Of a stretch of 19,622 nucleotides of DNA, positions 1 to 7,294 are shown one piece after another. The DNA comes from an uncultured Oscillospiraceae bacterium (GTDB lineage Bacteria > Bacillota > Clostridia > Oscillospirales > Oscillospiraceae): NCBI GenBank assembly GCA_910587255.1, contig CAJUKT010000103.1, positions 1 through 19,622 on the forward strand, read 5' to 3'. Within the stretch, counting starts at the first letter, position 1, and the number at the start of each line of letters is the position of its first letter. The notes under the pieces are model-generated. The model ran no database searches and was not told the DNA's origin. It saw nothing but the letters and a program-made list of their open reading frames with translations. Made by a program: the position numbers and the translations under genes.

Positions 1-31
1 CAAGCGGCAAACATCGACATTTACGAATCAT
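1..31 (-). CDS. Start of a second copy of the SLH-protein gene (partial, runs off left edge)
   Basis: Read on the minus strand from 31 to 1, the sequence encodes MIRKCRCLPL, identical to the first ten codons of the SLH gene at 347. It has the same AAAGGAGAG ribosome binding site, because both lie in the arms of a perfect inverted repeat. Only ten codons are visible, so it may be a full divergent paralog, a fragment, or simply the mirrored arm of an invertible switch. A good leftward promoter sits in the spacer just upstream (211-239). Confidence 0.5.
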   Translation of the reverse strand, partial: MIRKCRCLPL

Positions 32-121
32 TGTCCATCTCTCCTTTATGATTTGTCAAAAAGGGCACTTTGTTGAAGCTGCGCTCCAAAATCATGAGGG
101 CTGGCTCACAACCCTTGGGTT
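1..121. repeat. Left arm of a 121-bp perfect inverted repeat
   Basis: Position i pairs with position 378-i without mismatch from 1 to 121, so the arm reaches the window edge and may be longer. It contains the mirrored ribosome binding site and start codon of the SLH gene. Its inner end carries a short palindrome (108-123: ACAACCC, TT, GGGTTGT), a possible recombinase core. Confidence 0.9.
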
Positions 122-210
122 GTAGTCCACCGAAAAAGGGCTGTGTCTCTGAGGTAAAATTGCCGTTTTGAACAACGGCCTACCAGCCTTTTCCCATTTT
201 GATAAAAATA

Positions 211-239
211 ATTCTACTATACGCGGCAAATTTTTGCAA
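211..239 (-). promoter_or_regulatory. Leftward promoter in the inverted-repeat spacer
   Basis: On the minus strand TTGCAA (239-234) is followed after exactly 17 bp by TAGAAT (216-211), a good sigma-70-type match (4/6 and 5/6). It reads toward the left copy of the gene. No equally good rightward promoter is seen between 122 and 346; the best rightward candidate is TATAAC at 254-259 with a poor -35. A small hairpin (GCCGTT 162-167 / AACGGC 174-179) also lies in the spacer. Promoter activity is inferred. Confidence 0.55.
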
Positions 240-256
240 TAGGGAGAGTGGCTTAT

Positions 257-377
257 AACCCAAGGGTTGTGAGCCAGCCCTCATGATTTTGGAGCGCAGC
301 TTCAACAAAGTGCCCTTTTTGACAAATCATAAAGGAGAGATGGACAATGATTCGTAAATGTCGATGTTTGCCGCTTG
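257..377. repeat. Right arm of the 121-bp perfect inverted repeat
   Basis: This is the exact reverse complement of 1-121. The arm spans the 5' leader, ribosome binding site and first ten codons of the gene at 347. Its inner end again shows the near-palindrome ATAACCC, AA, GGGTTGT at 255-270. The spacer between the arms is 135 bp (122-256). Confidence 0.9.
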
Positions 378-934
378 TGTTGCTGATGGGAGGGCTGTTG
401 ATATGCCCAGTATTTGCGGCCTCCTCTTTTCCGGATGTAACTGGGTATGAGGAATTTACAGAGGCTGTATCTTATGTGAGTGAAGCAGGTATTATGGTTG
501 GAGATAACAATGGGAATTTCAATCCGTATAAAACTGTAACCCGGGCAGAAATGGCAACAATTGTTTGCCGTATGCTGAATGAAGACAGAGATTTGGAAAC
601 CTCGACCCAGTTTACTGATGTGCCCGTAGGACATTGGGCAAACAAATATATCAGCAAGGCGGCAAGTCTCAGCATCGTCAATGGTTATGGCGGAGGAAAG
701 TTTGGCCCTTCAGACAGTGTTACATATGAGCAGGCAGTGACAATGATTATTCGGGCAATCGGAGGCAACGAAGTTGCAATTGAATATGGTGGTTATCCTG
801 ATGGCTATATACTTGTTGCTGAGGAAAACGCACTGCTGGATAGGATAAACGCGAAAAAAAGCGAGCCACTATCCAGAAGTGACATTGCTCAAATTCTCTA
901 CAATTACCATATTCTTAGTTCATCTGTTGATTAG
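347..934 (+). CDS. Small exported S-layer homology (SLH) domain protein
   Basis: The 195-residue product starts with a basic, hydrophobic signal peptide (about residues 1-24, ending VFA/A). The rest is SLH repeats, which bind pyruvylated secondary wall polymer in Gram-positive envelopes. Two clear repeats have the FPDV...VTRAEMATIV and FTDVPVGHWANKYI...VTYEQAVTMI patterns, and a third, degenerate one (GGYPDGYILVA...LSRSDIAQIL) fills the C-terminus. There is no other domain, so it may be a wall-bound adaptor or a small structural surface protein. The start is set by AAAGGAGAG seven bases upstream. It is the first gene of a probable three-gene run (347, 982, 3087). Its leader and first codons lie inside the inverted repeat, so expression may depend on spacer orientation. 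Confidence 0.85.
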   Translation: MIRKCRCLPLVLLMGGLLICPVFAASSFPDVTGYEEFTEAVSYVSEAGIMVGDNNGNFNPYKTVTRAEMATIVCRMLNEDRDLETSTQFTDVPVGHWANKYISKAASLSIVNGYGGGKFGPSDSVTYEQAVTMIIRAIGGNEVAIEYGGYPDGYILVAEENALLDRINAKKSEPLSRSDIAQILYNYHILSSSVD

Positions 935-981
935 AGCAACAGCGTCCATATAGATATCGTAAGAATAGGAGAAGCAGTAAA

Positions 982-3060
982 ATGAAAAAGGTAATCTCAA
1001 TAATATTGGCGGTATACTTAATGCTGTCCGCGTTACCTATGCCCGCGATGGCTTCAAACCAGTCTGATGTAGTTGCTAACACAATTGTCAACTATATTGC
1101 ATCTAACCACAAGTCATTCAACAGTAGCTATGGTGGCAAAGCGTGGGGATGTTGGGCATTCTGTAATTATGTGTGGAAAGGTGTCTTCGGAAAGGACTAT
1201 TTTGCAAACACACATAGAGGCGCGTCCTCCGGAACAGAAACCAGCGACATTTATGGTTTTTTAACAAAGAATAACGCAAAGGTAGGAGATATTCTCTGGT
1301 GTGGCACCCCTGATTTTGGGACTAGCCATAGTATGATTATTTTGTCCTATGACTCTGAAGGATTATGGCTCTCAGATGGCACGGAAAGAGGGACTCTGTG
1401 GCATAATAATGCTCGGATTACTTATAATGATGAAGTTTATGCACGATATTTTGGTGGGCATTGTAGATTAGCGCTATATAAAGTGAATGATGGCTACTGG
1501 AGTGCGGTTGCAAATGGTTCTGCTCCGGCTCCTTCGTCACCAACAAATGCACCAAGCAAACCTTCTGCCCCAACTGCAAAGCCCCAGCTTTCGACCGTGT
1601 CCATGGAATCCGGCAATTGGAATGTCTATATTCCGGCCAACTACAAGCTGCTGCTCTATTCCAGCGAGACCTCTACTACTTCGGTCAATTACTGCTCTGC
1701 ACGGAGCCCTTCGTATCGGGTTGTTTGCTCTAAAAAAGCCACGCTGTCCAATGGGGTGATCCGATACTATGGAGTATTTAATACGGACGATCATTACTGG
1801 CTAACCTACGCCGGTGGTATGACTTTAGAACATAACAGCGAAACACCCCTCCCTGTTTTGACGGCGGACATAAAATCGGGCCAATGGATTGTTGAAATAC
1901 CTGTTAATTCCAGAATAAAACTCTATAACAATGCAGATTCAACATCATCCTCAAGCGTATACACTACATCTGGCCCTTATAAAACCCAGGACTTCCTGTG
2001 TAACCAACAGGCTTCACTTTCTGATGGGTCAGTTCGTTATGCCACAGGCTTCTTTGAGAACAACACCTTGGTGACAAGATGGTTTACTTTGACCGATGCA
2101 ATGTCCGCAAAGGAACAAAATAGCCTGCCAACATATACTGTCTCCTTAGATGCAAATGGCGGCAGCGTTTCACCGTCCAGCATTACGGTAAAGCAGAATG
2201 GTACATACAATTCATTGCCGCAGGCGAGATGGAGCCAAAATGACTATAGATTTGACGGCTGGTATACATCTGCTGTAGGCGGTACCGAAGTAACATCGTC
2301 CAGCAGGCTCGCGGTTAACGCAGACCACACGCTTTATGCACACTGGGTCAATCCGTATGAGTTTACACTTGATCCTAATGGCGGTACGGTGTTAGGATCT
2401 TCCTCTCCAATTACAGAGAAATATCAAAACAGCGAATACCTCCCTGCCGCAACCAGGCCAGGGTACACTTTTGACGGATGGTATACAGAGAGAAACGGCG
2501 GAACTAAGCTTTCACAATGGGTGATAACGTCTGGTGGCAGAACAGTTTACGCTCACTGGACTCCCATAGCAGTTGGAAATTACACCGTCACATTTGACTG
2601 CTGTGGCGGGGCATCATCGACTTTGACTTTTACATCACTTGAAGTTCAAGCAGGTGGGACATACAGCAAATTACCTTATGTATTTGGCTCAACATTTGGG
2701 TCGGAGCTGGTCGGCTGGTTTACCGCGCCAACTGGCGGTACTCAAGTGAAGGTCAACGATCCGCTTGTTACAAATGGCGACCATACGCTGTATGCGCACT
2801 ATGTAAAAAAATTATACACAATAACATTTGATCCCAATGGTGGTACGGTGGCCAGACAGCACGCAGAAGGAATGTCGAGTTCACCGCAAGAGTATATTGT
2901 GGGCGCCAATGCTCCCGGGTATGGCGAACTGCCAAAAGCCGCTTGGGACGGGCGCGAGTTCCTTGGCTGGTTTACTGCTCCTGTTGGTGGAACTCAGGCT
3001 GTGAAAGGCACTCACTATGTTGTACAGGACGACCATACCTTATATGCACATTGGAAATAA
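982..3060 (+). CDS. Large secreted protein: Cys/His hydrolase-like domain plus InlB-type repeats
   Basis: The 692-residue protein has a signal peptide (about 1-25, ending AMA). Residues 45-170 resemble a CHAP/NlpC-type papain-like fold: cysteines in WGCWAFCNYVW (C57/C61), a VGDILW turn near 101, and a histidine in TSHSMII (H116), so peptidoglycan amidase or endopeptidase activity is plausible but unproven. A Pro/Ser/Thr-rich linker follows (about 175-203). Next come two related modules of about 85 residues (starting near 205 and 293, with the SGNWNVYIP / SGQWIVEIP pattern) that I do not recognise. The C-terminal 300 residues are four Listeria/Bacteroides (InlB B-type, Flg_new) repeats, each ending in a version of TLYAHW. 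No LPXTG or membrane anchor is visible, so attachment may rely on partners. AGGAGA precedes the start. It lies 47 bp after the SLH gene. Confidence 0.8.
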   Translation: MKKVISIILAVYLMLSALPMPAMASNQSDVVANTIVNYIASNHKSFNSSYGGKAWGCWAFCNYVWKGVFGKDYFANTHRGASSGTETSDIYGFLTKNNAKVGDILWCGTPDFGTSHSMIILSYDSEGLWLSDGTERGTLWHNNARITYNDEVYARYFGGHCRLALYKVNDGYWSAVANGSAPAPSSPTNAPSKPSAPTAKPQLSTVSMESGNWNVYIPANYKLLLYSSETSTTSVNYCSARSPSYRVVCSKKATLSNGVIRYYGVFNTDDHYWLTYAGGMTLEHNSETPLPVLTADIKSGQWIVEIPVNSRIKLYNNADSTSSSSVYTTSGPYKTQDFLCNQQASLSDGSVRYATGFFENNTLVTRWFTLTDAMSAKEQNSLPTYTVSLDANGGSVSPSSITVKQNGTYNSLPQARWSQNDYRFDGWYTSAVGGTEVTSSSRLAVNADHTLYAHWVNPYEFTLDPNGGTVLGSSSPITEKYQNSEYLPAATRPGYTFDGWYTERNGGTKLSQWVITSGGRTVYAHWTPIAVGNYTVTFDCCGGASSTLTFTSLEVQAGGTYSKLPYVFGSTFGSELVGWFTAPTGGTQVKVNDPLVTNGDHTLYAHYVKKLYTITFDPNGGTVARQHAEGMSSSPQEYIVGANAPGYGELPKAAWDGREFLGWFTAPVGGTQAVKGTHYVVQDDHTLYAHWK

Positions 3061-3086
3061 GCCTTATAGGCGTAAGGAGAATTGAA

Positions 3087-4202
3087 ATGTATAAAAAAGT
3101 ATTTTCCATCATAATATCTGCACTTTTTCTGATTTCGATGTTGCCAGGATGCAACCGTGGCCAGACCACATCAAATCAGACTGGAAGCATACCCTCCCAG
3201 CCAGATACATCTTTAGTAATTGATGAAATCACTACCCCTGATGTCCCGCTTCCTGATCCTGTTCCCGATCAAGATCTAAATGATCCTATAATGCAGATGG
3301 AATCGGCAAGTTTGCAATATCCATCGCAGAATGATACATGGAAATATAATGTATATGATTGTTACATTGAAATCACTGGTTATCTCGGGCCGGAGGAGGC
3401 AGATGCTGTTATCCCAGCAGAAATTGATGGACTGCCTGTCTGGAAGCTTGGTGATGGATCATTAATGGATGCAGAAATTAAGTCCGCGCAGCTACCGGAT
3501 TGTTTAGAAAGCATAGGGATGCTTGCTTTTGCAAATTCAAAAATAGAAACCATTATTATGCCGAAGGAGTTAGCTGCCGTAGGGCAAAGAGCATTTGATG
3601 GATGCGTCAGATTATCTGCCATTGGAATACCCGAAGGTGTAATCGGTGTCGCAAAGGAAACATTTGAAGGATGTGAAAATTTATCAGAGATTTCCCTGCC
3701 AGAAAGTCTGACTTTTATTGATGAAAGTGCATTTAGCGGGTGTGTAAGCCTTAGCAATATTACAATTCCAGAAAATGTTACATATATTGGGCCGCTTGCA
3801 TTCACTAAATGCACAAGCTTGCATAGCGTCTATGTGCCAGCAGCTGTTAAAAAAATTGAATCCTGGACTTTTTCACACTGTACAAATTTATCTCAGGTTC
3901 AACTGGAAGAGGGCATTGAAAGCATCGAAGAAGGCGCATTTTCTGATTGTCAAAATTTAGAGTCGCTTGTTTTGCCTGCATCAGTATCAAGCATTGGTAC
4001 AAATGAATGGCACAGACCACCTTTCGATGGAGTGGCTGACAACTTTGACCTAACCATACTCAACCCCGATATTGTTTTGCACGAATCCATCCGTATTTTT
4101 GGTCAGTACCAGAGTGAAAACAAAGTGATACATGGCTATGCTGGATCTACAGCCGCAAAATACTGCGCTAATCGTCATATCGCTTTTCAACTAATTGAAT
4201 AA
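3087..4202 (+). CDS. BspA-like leucine-rich-repeat surface lipoprotein
   Basis: The 371-residue product begins MYKKVFSIIISALFLISM followed by LPGC, a lipoprotein signal peptide with the lipobox cysteine near residue 22. A Ser/Thr/Pro/Asp-rich spacer follows. From about residue 100 to 310 it has BspA-type (LRR_5) repeats of about 23 residues with the pattern IPEGVxxIxxxAFxGCxxLxxI, for example FDGCVRLSAIGIPEG and FSGCVSLSNITIPEN. The C-terminal VIHGYAGSTAAKYCANRHIAF is the usual end motif of this family. Such proteins often act in adhesion or binding of extracellular ligands. The start at 3087 is chosen over an upstream one because TAAGGAGA sits just before it and it gives the signal peptide. 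It lies 26 bp after the previous stop, probably in the same operon. Confidence 0.85.
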   Translation: MYKKVFSIIISALFLISMLPGCNRGQTTSNQTGSIPSQPDTSLVIDEITTPDVPLPDPVPDQDLNDPIMQMESASLQYPSQNDTWKYNVYDCYIEITGYLGPEEADAVIPAEIDGLPVWKLGDGSLMDAEIKSAQLPDCLESIGMLAFANSKIETIIMPKELAAVGQRAFDGCVRLSAIGIPEGVIGVAKETFEGCENLSEISLPESLTFIDESAFSGCVSLSNITIPENVTYIGPLAFTKCTSLHSVYVPAAVKKIESWTFSHCTNLSQVQLEEGIESIEEGAFSDCQNLESLVLPASVSSIGTNEWHRPPFDGVADNFDLTILNPDIVLHESIRIFGQYQSENKVIHGYAGSTAAKYCANRHIAFQLIE

Positions 4203-4324
4203 TGTTCCATTTTCAAAAATTTCTTTAGCGCTGCCATACCCATAAACCACGCAGAATACAGTGCAATCCCTGCAAAGGTTGGAATTTTGAGTATTACAGC
4301 GAGGAACCCCTGCCGTCTAACAAA

Positions 4325-4504
4325 ATGATGGCAGCCATAGTGCGGGCCCCCCAGTTCCCTGCCACCGCCTACCCCAAGCGTTTTGCCTTCAACAACTGCA
4401 AAAAACACCACCGTGTGAGTGGTTTCGTCATTGATGAACGAGGGGCGGTGTGGGAGCTGGGTTTGAAATCCTTTGAGATCTGTGCCAAAGAGAGCAGACC
4501 TTAG
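4325..4504 (+). CDS. Possible small ORF or gene remnant between the surface locus and the mobile element
   Basis: The 4203-4566 interval has no convincing gene. The best candidate is a 59-codon frame beginning MMAAIVRAPQFPA and ending FEICAKESRP. The same frame is open upstream to a TAG at about 4228, so it may be the C-terminal remnant of a longer gene. I do not recognise it. There is no well-placed ribosome binding site (GAGG is about 20 bases upstream). It sits where AT-rich surface genes give way to GC-rich element DNA, so it may mark the debris of an insertion boundary. Confidence 0.3.
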   Translation: MMAAIVRAPQFPATAYPKRFAFNNCKKHHRVSGFVIDERGAVWELGLKSFEICAKESRP

Positions 4505-4528
4505 ATGATGGGGGAAAACAATTAAGCG

Positions 4529-4559
4529 AAGCCGCCAGTTTTTCAGCCGCTGGCGGCTT
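4529..4559. terminator. Hairpin terminator, likely for the minus-strand DUF6076-like gene
   Basis: A 10-bp perfect stem (4529-4538 AAGCCGCCAG / 4550-4559 CTGGCGGCTT) with an 11-base loop lies 8 bp beyond the stop of the minus-strand gene. The minus-strand tail is moderately T-rich. Confidence 0.6.
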
Positions 4560-4566
4560 TGCCCAA

Positions 4567-5865
4567 TTACCGTTCTCCGCCGTATTTTTCCCGTAGGCTT
4601 TGGTGCCCCTGTTGCTCCTGTCGCCGCAGATTATCCGCCGTATATATCTCCCACTTCGGTTCTGCCGCACCCAGGTCGAAATCAAGGCACTGAATTGTTT
4701 CTGGATAACGCACCTCCGGGTCAAAAGAGATGTCCCCCACCACCCGCTGCTGCCAAACCGTCTGCTCAACTTGCTCCACCCTGTCCGTCTCGTAACTCTC
4801 CAACTCGTGGGTGGTGTCGATCCGCTGTAAGAACTCCTCCGCTGTCAGCTTCCCCTTCAGGTACTCCATCCGGGCCAGCCGCGCGTTCTCACTCCAGGCA
4901 TCGTACTGATCGTAGTCCATGGGGATCAAGCTGTCGCGCTCATCCGGTGCGGCGTCCTGCCAGCGCAAAAGGCGGGCGTACATCCTGTCCCGCAACTGGT
5001 TGCAGATTTTCAGCGCACCGTCCTCGTCCTCCACCAGATTCCGTTTGAATCGCGCGCCCCGTTTTTTGCAAGGGAATCCATCCGTCACCCGGTCACAGTA
5101 CCGGGTGGCTTTTTTCGTCTTGGGGATGAACCAGCCCCAGCAGTAGTCGCACCGGGCGATGCGCTGCTTGTCCTGCTGGAAATAAAGGGCCAGCTCCAAC
5201 AGCCGCAGGCCAAAGAGCGAACGCACCGCAAACGCCCGGTTCCCCACTCCCGCTTCCGGCAGTTTGGAAGGATCACATATTCCCCCCACATCGGGATAGA
5301 CCTGGCACAGCCGTTCAAACCGTTCCCGTTGGCTGGCCCGCTCCATCCCATCGAAGGTTATCTCCAAAATGTTCCGCAGATACACCTGCGTGCGGATCGG
5401 CTCCTCCAGTACAAATAACAGTTCCTCTGCGGCGTCCAGCAAAAACAACGCGCTGCCGTCATCCTCTCTCTGCAATGCCTTGTCCAGCAGTATCCCCAGC
5501 GCAAAAAAACTCACCGGGTCAGTCTTCTGAAGCATGGATGGCAGTAACAATGCCTCCGCCACAAAATCCTCAAAGTCCGCTGCTGGGATATCCAACCGCA
5601 GTGCAAACAGCGGATGCTCCTCACGCAGCCGTTTGATCTCCCGGCGGTATGGCCCGTAGTCGATCTCTGCCGCAGTGATCAAGTACTTGGCAGGAGTGGT
5701 AAGCGGCAGCCATTCCCGCATCCCATCCCCATGCTGGAAAACAGTTGAAAATCGTCCCTCCCCTTCCTCCACCAATAGCAACCTGGGGGCAGCGGGTATC
5801 ACGCACTCGGTTTCTTCCACAAAGATCACTTCCTGATGTAAAACTCCCTGCTGATATTTTATCAT
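4567..5865 (-). CDS. DUF6076-like mobile-element protein with a zinc-ribbon-like motif
   Basis: This encodes 432 residues from the ATG at 5865. An in-frame TTG at 5904 would add 13 residues, but neither start has a clear ribosome binding site. The N-terminal half is helical without a signal peptide. Near residues 239-266 it has C-x2-C...C-x8-C (CDYCWGWFIPKTKKATRYC, then C266), which resembles a zinc ribbon of the CGNR type and suggests nucleic-acid binding. The C-terminus is charged and helical. I recall this architecture as DUF6076, common in Clostridia integrative elements and of unknown function. It is divergent from the helix-turn-helix genes at 5931, with only 65 bp between them, and probably marks the left part of the mobilizable element. 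Confidence 0.65.
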   Translation of the reverse strand: MIKYQQGVLHQEVIFVEETECVIPAAPRLLLVEEGEGRFSTVFQHGDGMREWLPLTTPAKYLITAAEIDYGPYRREIKRLREEHPLFALRLDIPAADFEDFVAEALLLPSMLQKTDPVSFFALGILLDKALQREDDGSALFLLDAAEELLFVLEEPIRTQVYLRNILEITFDGMERASQRERFERLCQVYPDVGGICDPSKLPEAGVGNRAFAVRSLFGLRLLELALYFQQDKQRIARCDYCWGWFIPKTKKATRYCDRVTDGFPCKKRGARFKRNLVEDEDGALKICNQLRDRMYARLLRWQDAAPDERDSLIPMDYDQYDAWSENARLARMEYLKGKLTAEEFLQRIDTTHELESYETDRVEQVEQTVWQQRVVGDISFDPEVRYPETIQCLDFDLGAAEPKWEIYTADNLRRQEQQGHQSLREKYGGER

Positions 5866-5930
5866 GGAGCTGTCCCAAAGGGAAGGGGTACGGTTGGTGA
5901 CCAAAAGGAATTTACGAAAGGAAGATGAAA

Positions 5931-6146
5931 ATGAAATTATCTGAGTACAAAAGTTATGACGACCTGCCGCTGTTCCTCAACGCAGCAACAGTGGCAAAGG
6001 TACTGGGTGTCGCTCCGTCCAGCAGTTACGAATTAATGCACGAAGCGGACTTCCCAGTATTGAAAATCGGCAACCGGCTGGTCGTACCCAAGGAGAAGTT
6101 TGTGGCGTGGGTAGAGCAGCACACGAAGGGCGGTGACAGCGGTTGA
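5931..6146 (+). CDS. Excisionase-like helix-turn-helix DNA-binding protein
   Basis: The 71-residue protein contains a MerR/excisionase-type helix-turn-helix (HTH_17-like): LNAATVAKVLGVAPSSSYELM, then FPVLKIGNRLVVPKEKFVAWV, the usual wing that ends such domains. In integrative elements these small proteins direct integrase toward excision or act as transcription factors. The ATG at 5931 is preferred over the one at 5925 because AAAGGAAG ends right at 5924, which suits 5931. The stop overlaps the next start (TTGA), implying translational coupling. Confidence 0.75.
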   Translation: MKLSEYKSYDDLPLFLNAATVAKVLGVAPSSSYELMHEADFPVLKIGNRLVVPKEKFVAWVEQHTKGGDSG

Positions 6147-6481
6147 GTAGGCGGCAAAAATCCGATCCTCTGAAGAATACATTTCCGTTTCCCAACGAGA
6201 TTTTTATCCTCGGTCTCTGCCCCGGCGAGTTGGCCGTCTACTCCTATCTGCTCTGCTGTGCCAACCGGAAAACGGGCCAATGCTGGCCCAGCTACAAAAC
6301 GATTGGCAGAGCGGTAGGCATGACAGAAAACACTGTGGCAAAGCACGTTGGCAGTCTTGAGCGTAGGGGGCTCATTCGCACAGAACCCACCATGGTCACG
6401 ACCAAGGCGGGCATCAAGCGGAACGGCAATCTGCTCTACACCGTCTCCCCGTTCCAGGATGTTTTGGCAACCCATTATTAG
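6143..6481 (+). CDS. Helix-turn-helix protein, probably shortened at the C-terminus by an amber codon
   Basis: This encodes 112 residues starting at TTG 6143, overlapping the TGA of the preceding gene. Residues 15-95 form a winged-helix domain of the HTH_36 kind (replication-initiator or regulator N-domain): LCPGELAVYSYLLCCANR, CWPSYKTIGRAVGMTENTVAKHVGSLERRGLI. Such proteins commonly follow an excisionase-like gene in Clostridia mobile elements and probably regulate mobilization genes. After the TAG at 6479-6481 the frame stays open for 19 sense codons (QQLELLALETARARFQPNA) before TGA, which looks like the natural helical tail. So this copy may be truncated by one point mutation, though the DNA-binding domain is intact. 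Confidence 0.7.
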   Translation: MSRRQKSDPLKNTFPFPNEIFILGLCPGELAVYSYLLCCANRKTGQCWPSYKTIGRAVGMTENTVAKHVGSLERRGLIRTEPTMVTTKAGIKRNGNLLYTVSPFQDVLATHY

Positions 6482-6979
6482 CAGCAGTTGGAGCTGCTGG
6501 CACTGGAAACCGCCCGCGCCCGCTTCCAGCCCAATGCGTGACCGCCCGTTTCGCGTTGTAAGCCCCTTTGTGGCCCTCCAAAGATTGGGTAGCATCTGTT
6601 ACACCTCCATACCCGTAAAATGCGGTGTTGGCCCCCGTGTGCCCCGCTGTGGGCAACTGTGGAGAAGCTCCCCATCGCCCGATGAGGACAGGCCGGGAAA
6701 TTGCACCCGGCCCGCCGGTCACTTTTCCGCCCGGTTTTTAGGGCAACCCAGACGTTCGATTTTTGTGCAGGATAAATTCCCCTCACAGTTCTCCGCAGTG
6801 CGGACAGCCCCGCCGCAGTACCGTGGGAGCGCCAGGTGAGGGCAGTGCAGAAACGCCCCGTTGGGACGGATGCCTACCCTTTTGGGTAGGGCAAGCATCG
6901 CGTCCGGCTATACGCCGCCCGCACTCGCCGGGGCGTTGCCCCGGCCCCCCCGCCCCCTAAAGGGGGAGAAAGGAGTTTA
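6482..6979. other. 498-bp GC-rich non-coding region upstream of mobC (oriT region)
   Basis: No convincing gene is seen; the open frames here lack ribosome binding sites and domain signal. It contains the residual tail of the previous gene (to about 6538) and a diverged copy (about 6555-6660) of a sequence found again at about 9235-9335. Close to mobC it has stacked hairpins: 6873-6890 (7-bp stem, TTTT loop), 6927-6945 (8-bp stem GCCGGGGC, 3-base loop) and 6953-6966 (CCCCC TAAA GGGGG). The last two lie just ahead of the mobC ribosome binding site. The position and structure suit an origin of transfer plus leader. Confidence 0.5.
6873..6890. other. Candidate oriT hairpin
   Basis: The inverted repeat CCTACCC-TTTT-GGGTAGG is followed by GCAAGCATCGCG. 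Inverted repeats beside a nick site immediately upstream of mobC and relaxase genes are typical of MOBP-type origins of transfer. The nick position cannot be assigned from sequence alone. Confidence 0.35.
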
Positions 6980-7294
6980 ATGCAGAAGAAAAAAACCGAA
7001 ATCATTACCGCCAGGATGACAGCGGCGGATAAAAAAGCCATCCGCCAACGTGCCAAAGCCGCTGGCATGACCGTCACGGACTACCTCACCACCTGCGCTT
7101 TGGGAAAGGACATCGTCCGGGTAGACGGACTGGACGATCTGCTCTCTGAACTGAAAGCCCAGGGCCGCAACCTCAACCAGCTCACCACCCTGGCCAACAT
7201 GGGACGGATCACCGTCCTGCGCGGGGATGATTTGATTGGGGAGTACACCCGGCTGTGTGACGCAGTGGGTGCGGTGATTCGGGAGGTGCGCTGA
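6980..7294 (+). CDS. mobC: MobC-like relaxosome accessory protein
   Basis: The 104-residue protein has an N-terminal ribbon-helix-helix region (KKKTEIITARMTAADKKAIRQRAKAAGMTVTDYL). A typical MobC C-terminal half follows, with LKAQGRNLNQLTTLANMG and a final helix. MobC proteins bind oriT and help the relaxase melt and nick DNA. AAAGGAG lies six bases before the ATG. Its TGA overlaps the relaxase ATG (TGATG at 7292-7296), the coupled order usual for mobilization operons. Confidence 0.85.
   Translation: MQKKKTEIITARMTAADKKAIRQRAKAAGMTVTDYLTTCALGKDIVRVDGLDDLLSELKAQGRNLNQLTTLANMGRITVLRGDDLIGEYTRLCDAVGAVIREVR

Noticed and set aside
4203..4566. Left attachment site of the mobilizable element matching the tRNA-Thr segment.
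   Set aside because: No copy of the 45-bp tRNA-Thr segment or its T arm was found here, so the left boundary stays undefined.
6348..6839. Plus-strand frame of 163 codons across the oriT region.
   Set aside because: It has no ribosome binding site, starts inside the helix-turn-helix gene in another frame, and is rich in Pro/Arg/Ser as expected of GC-rich non-coding DNA.
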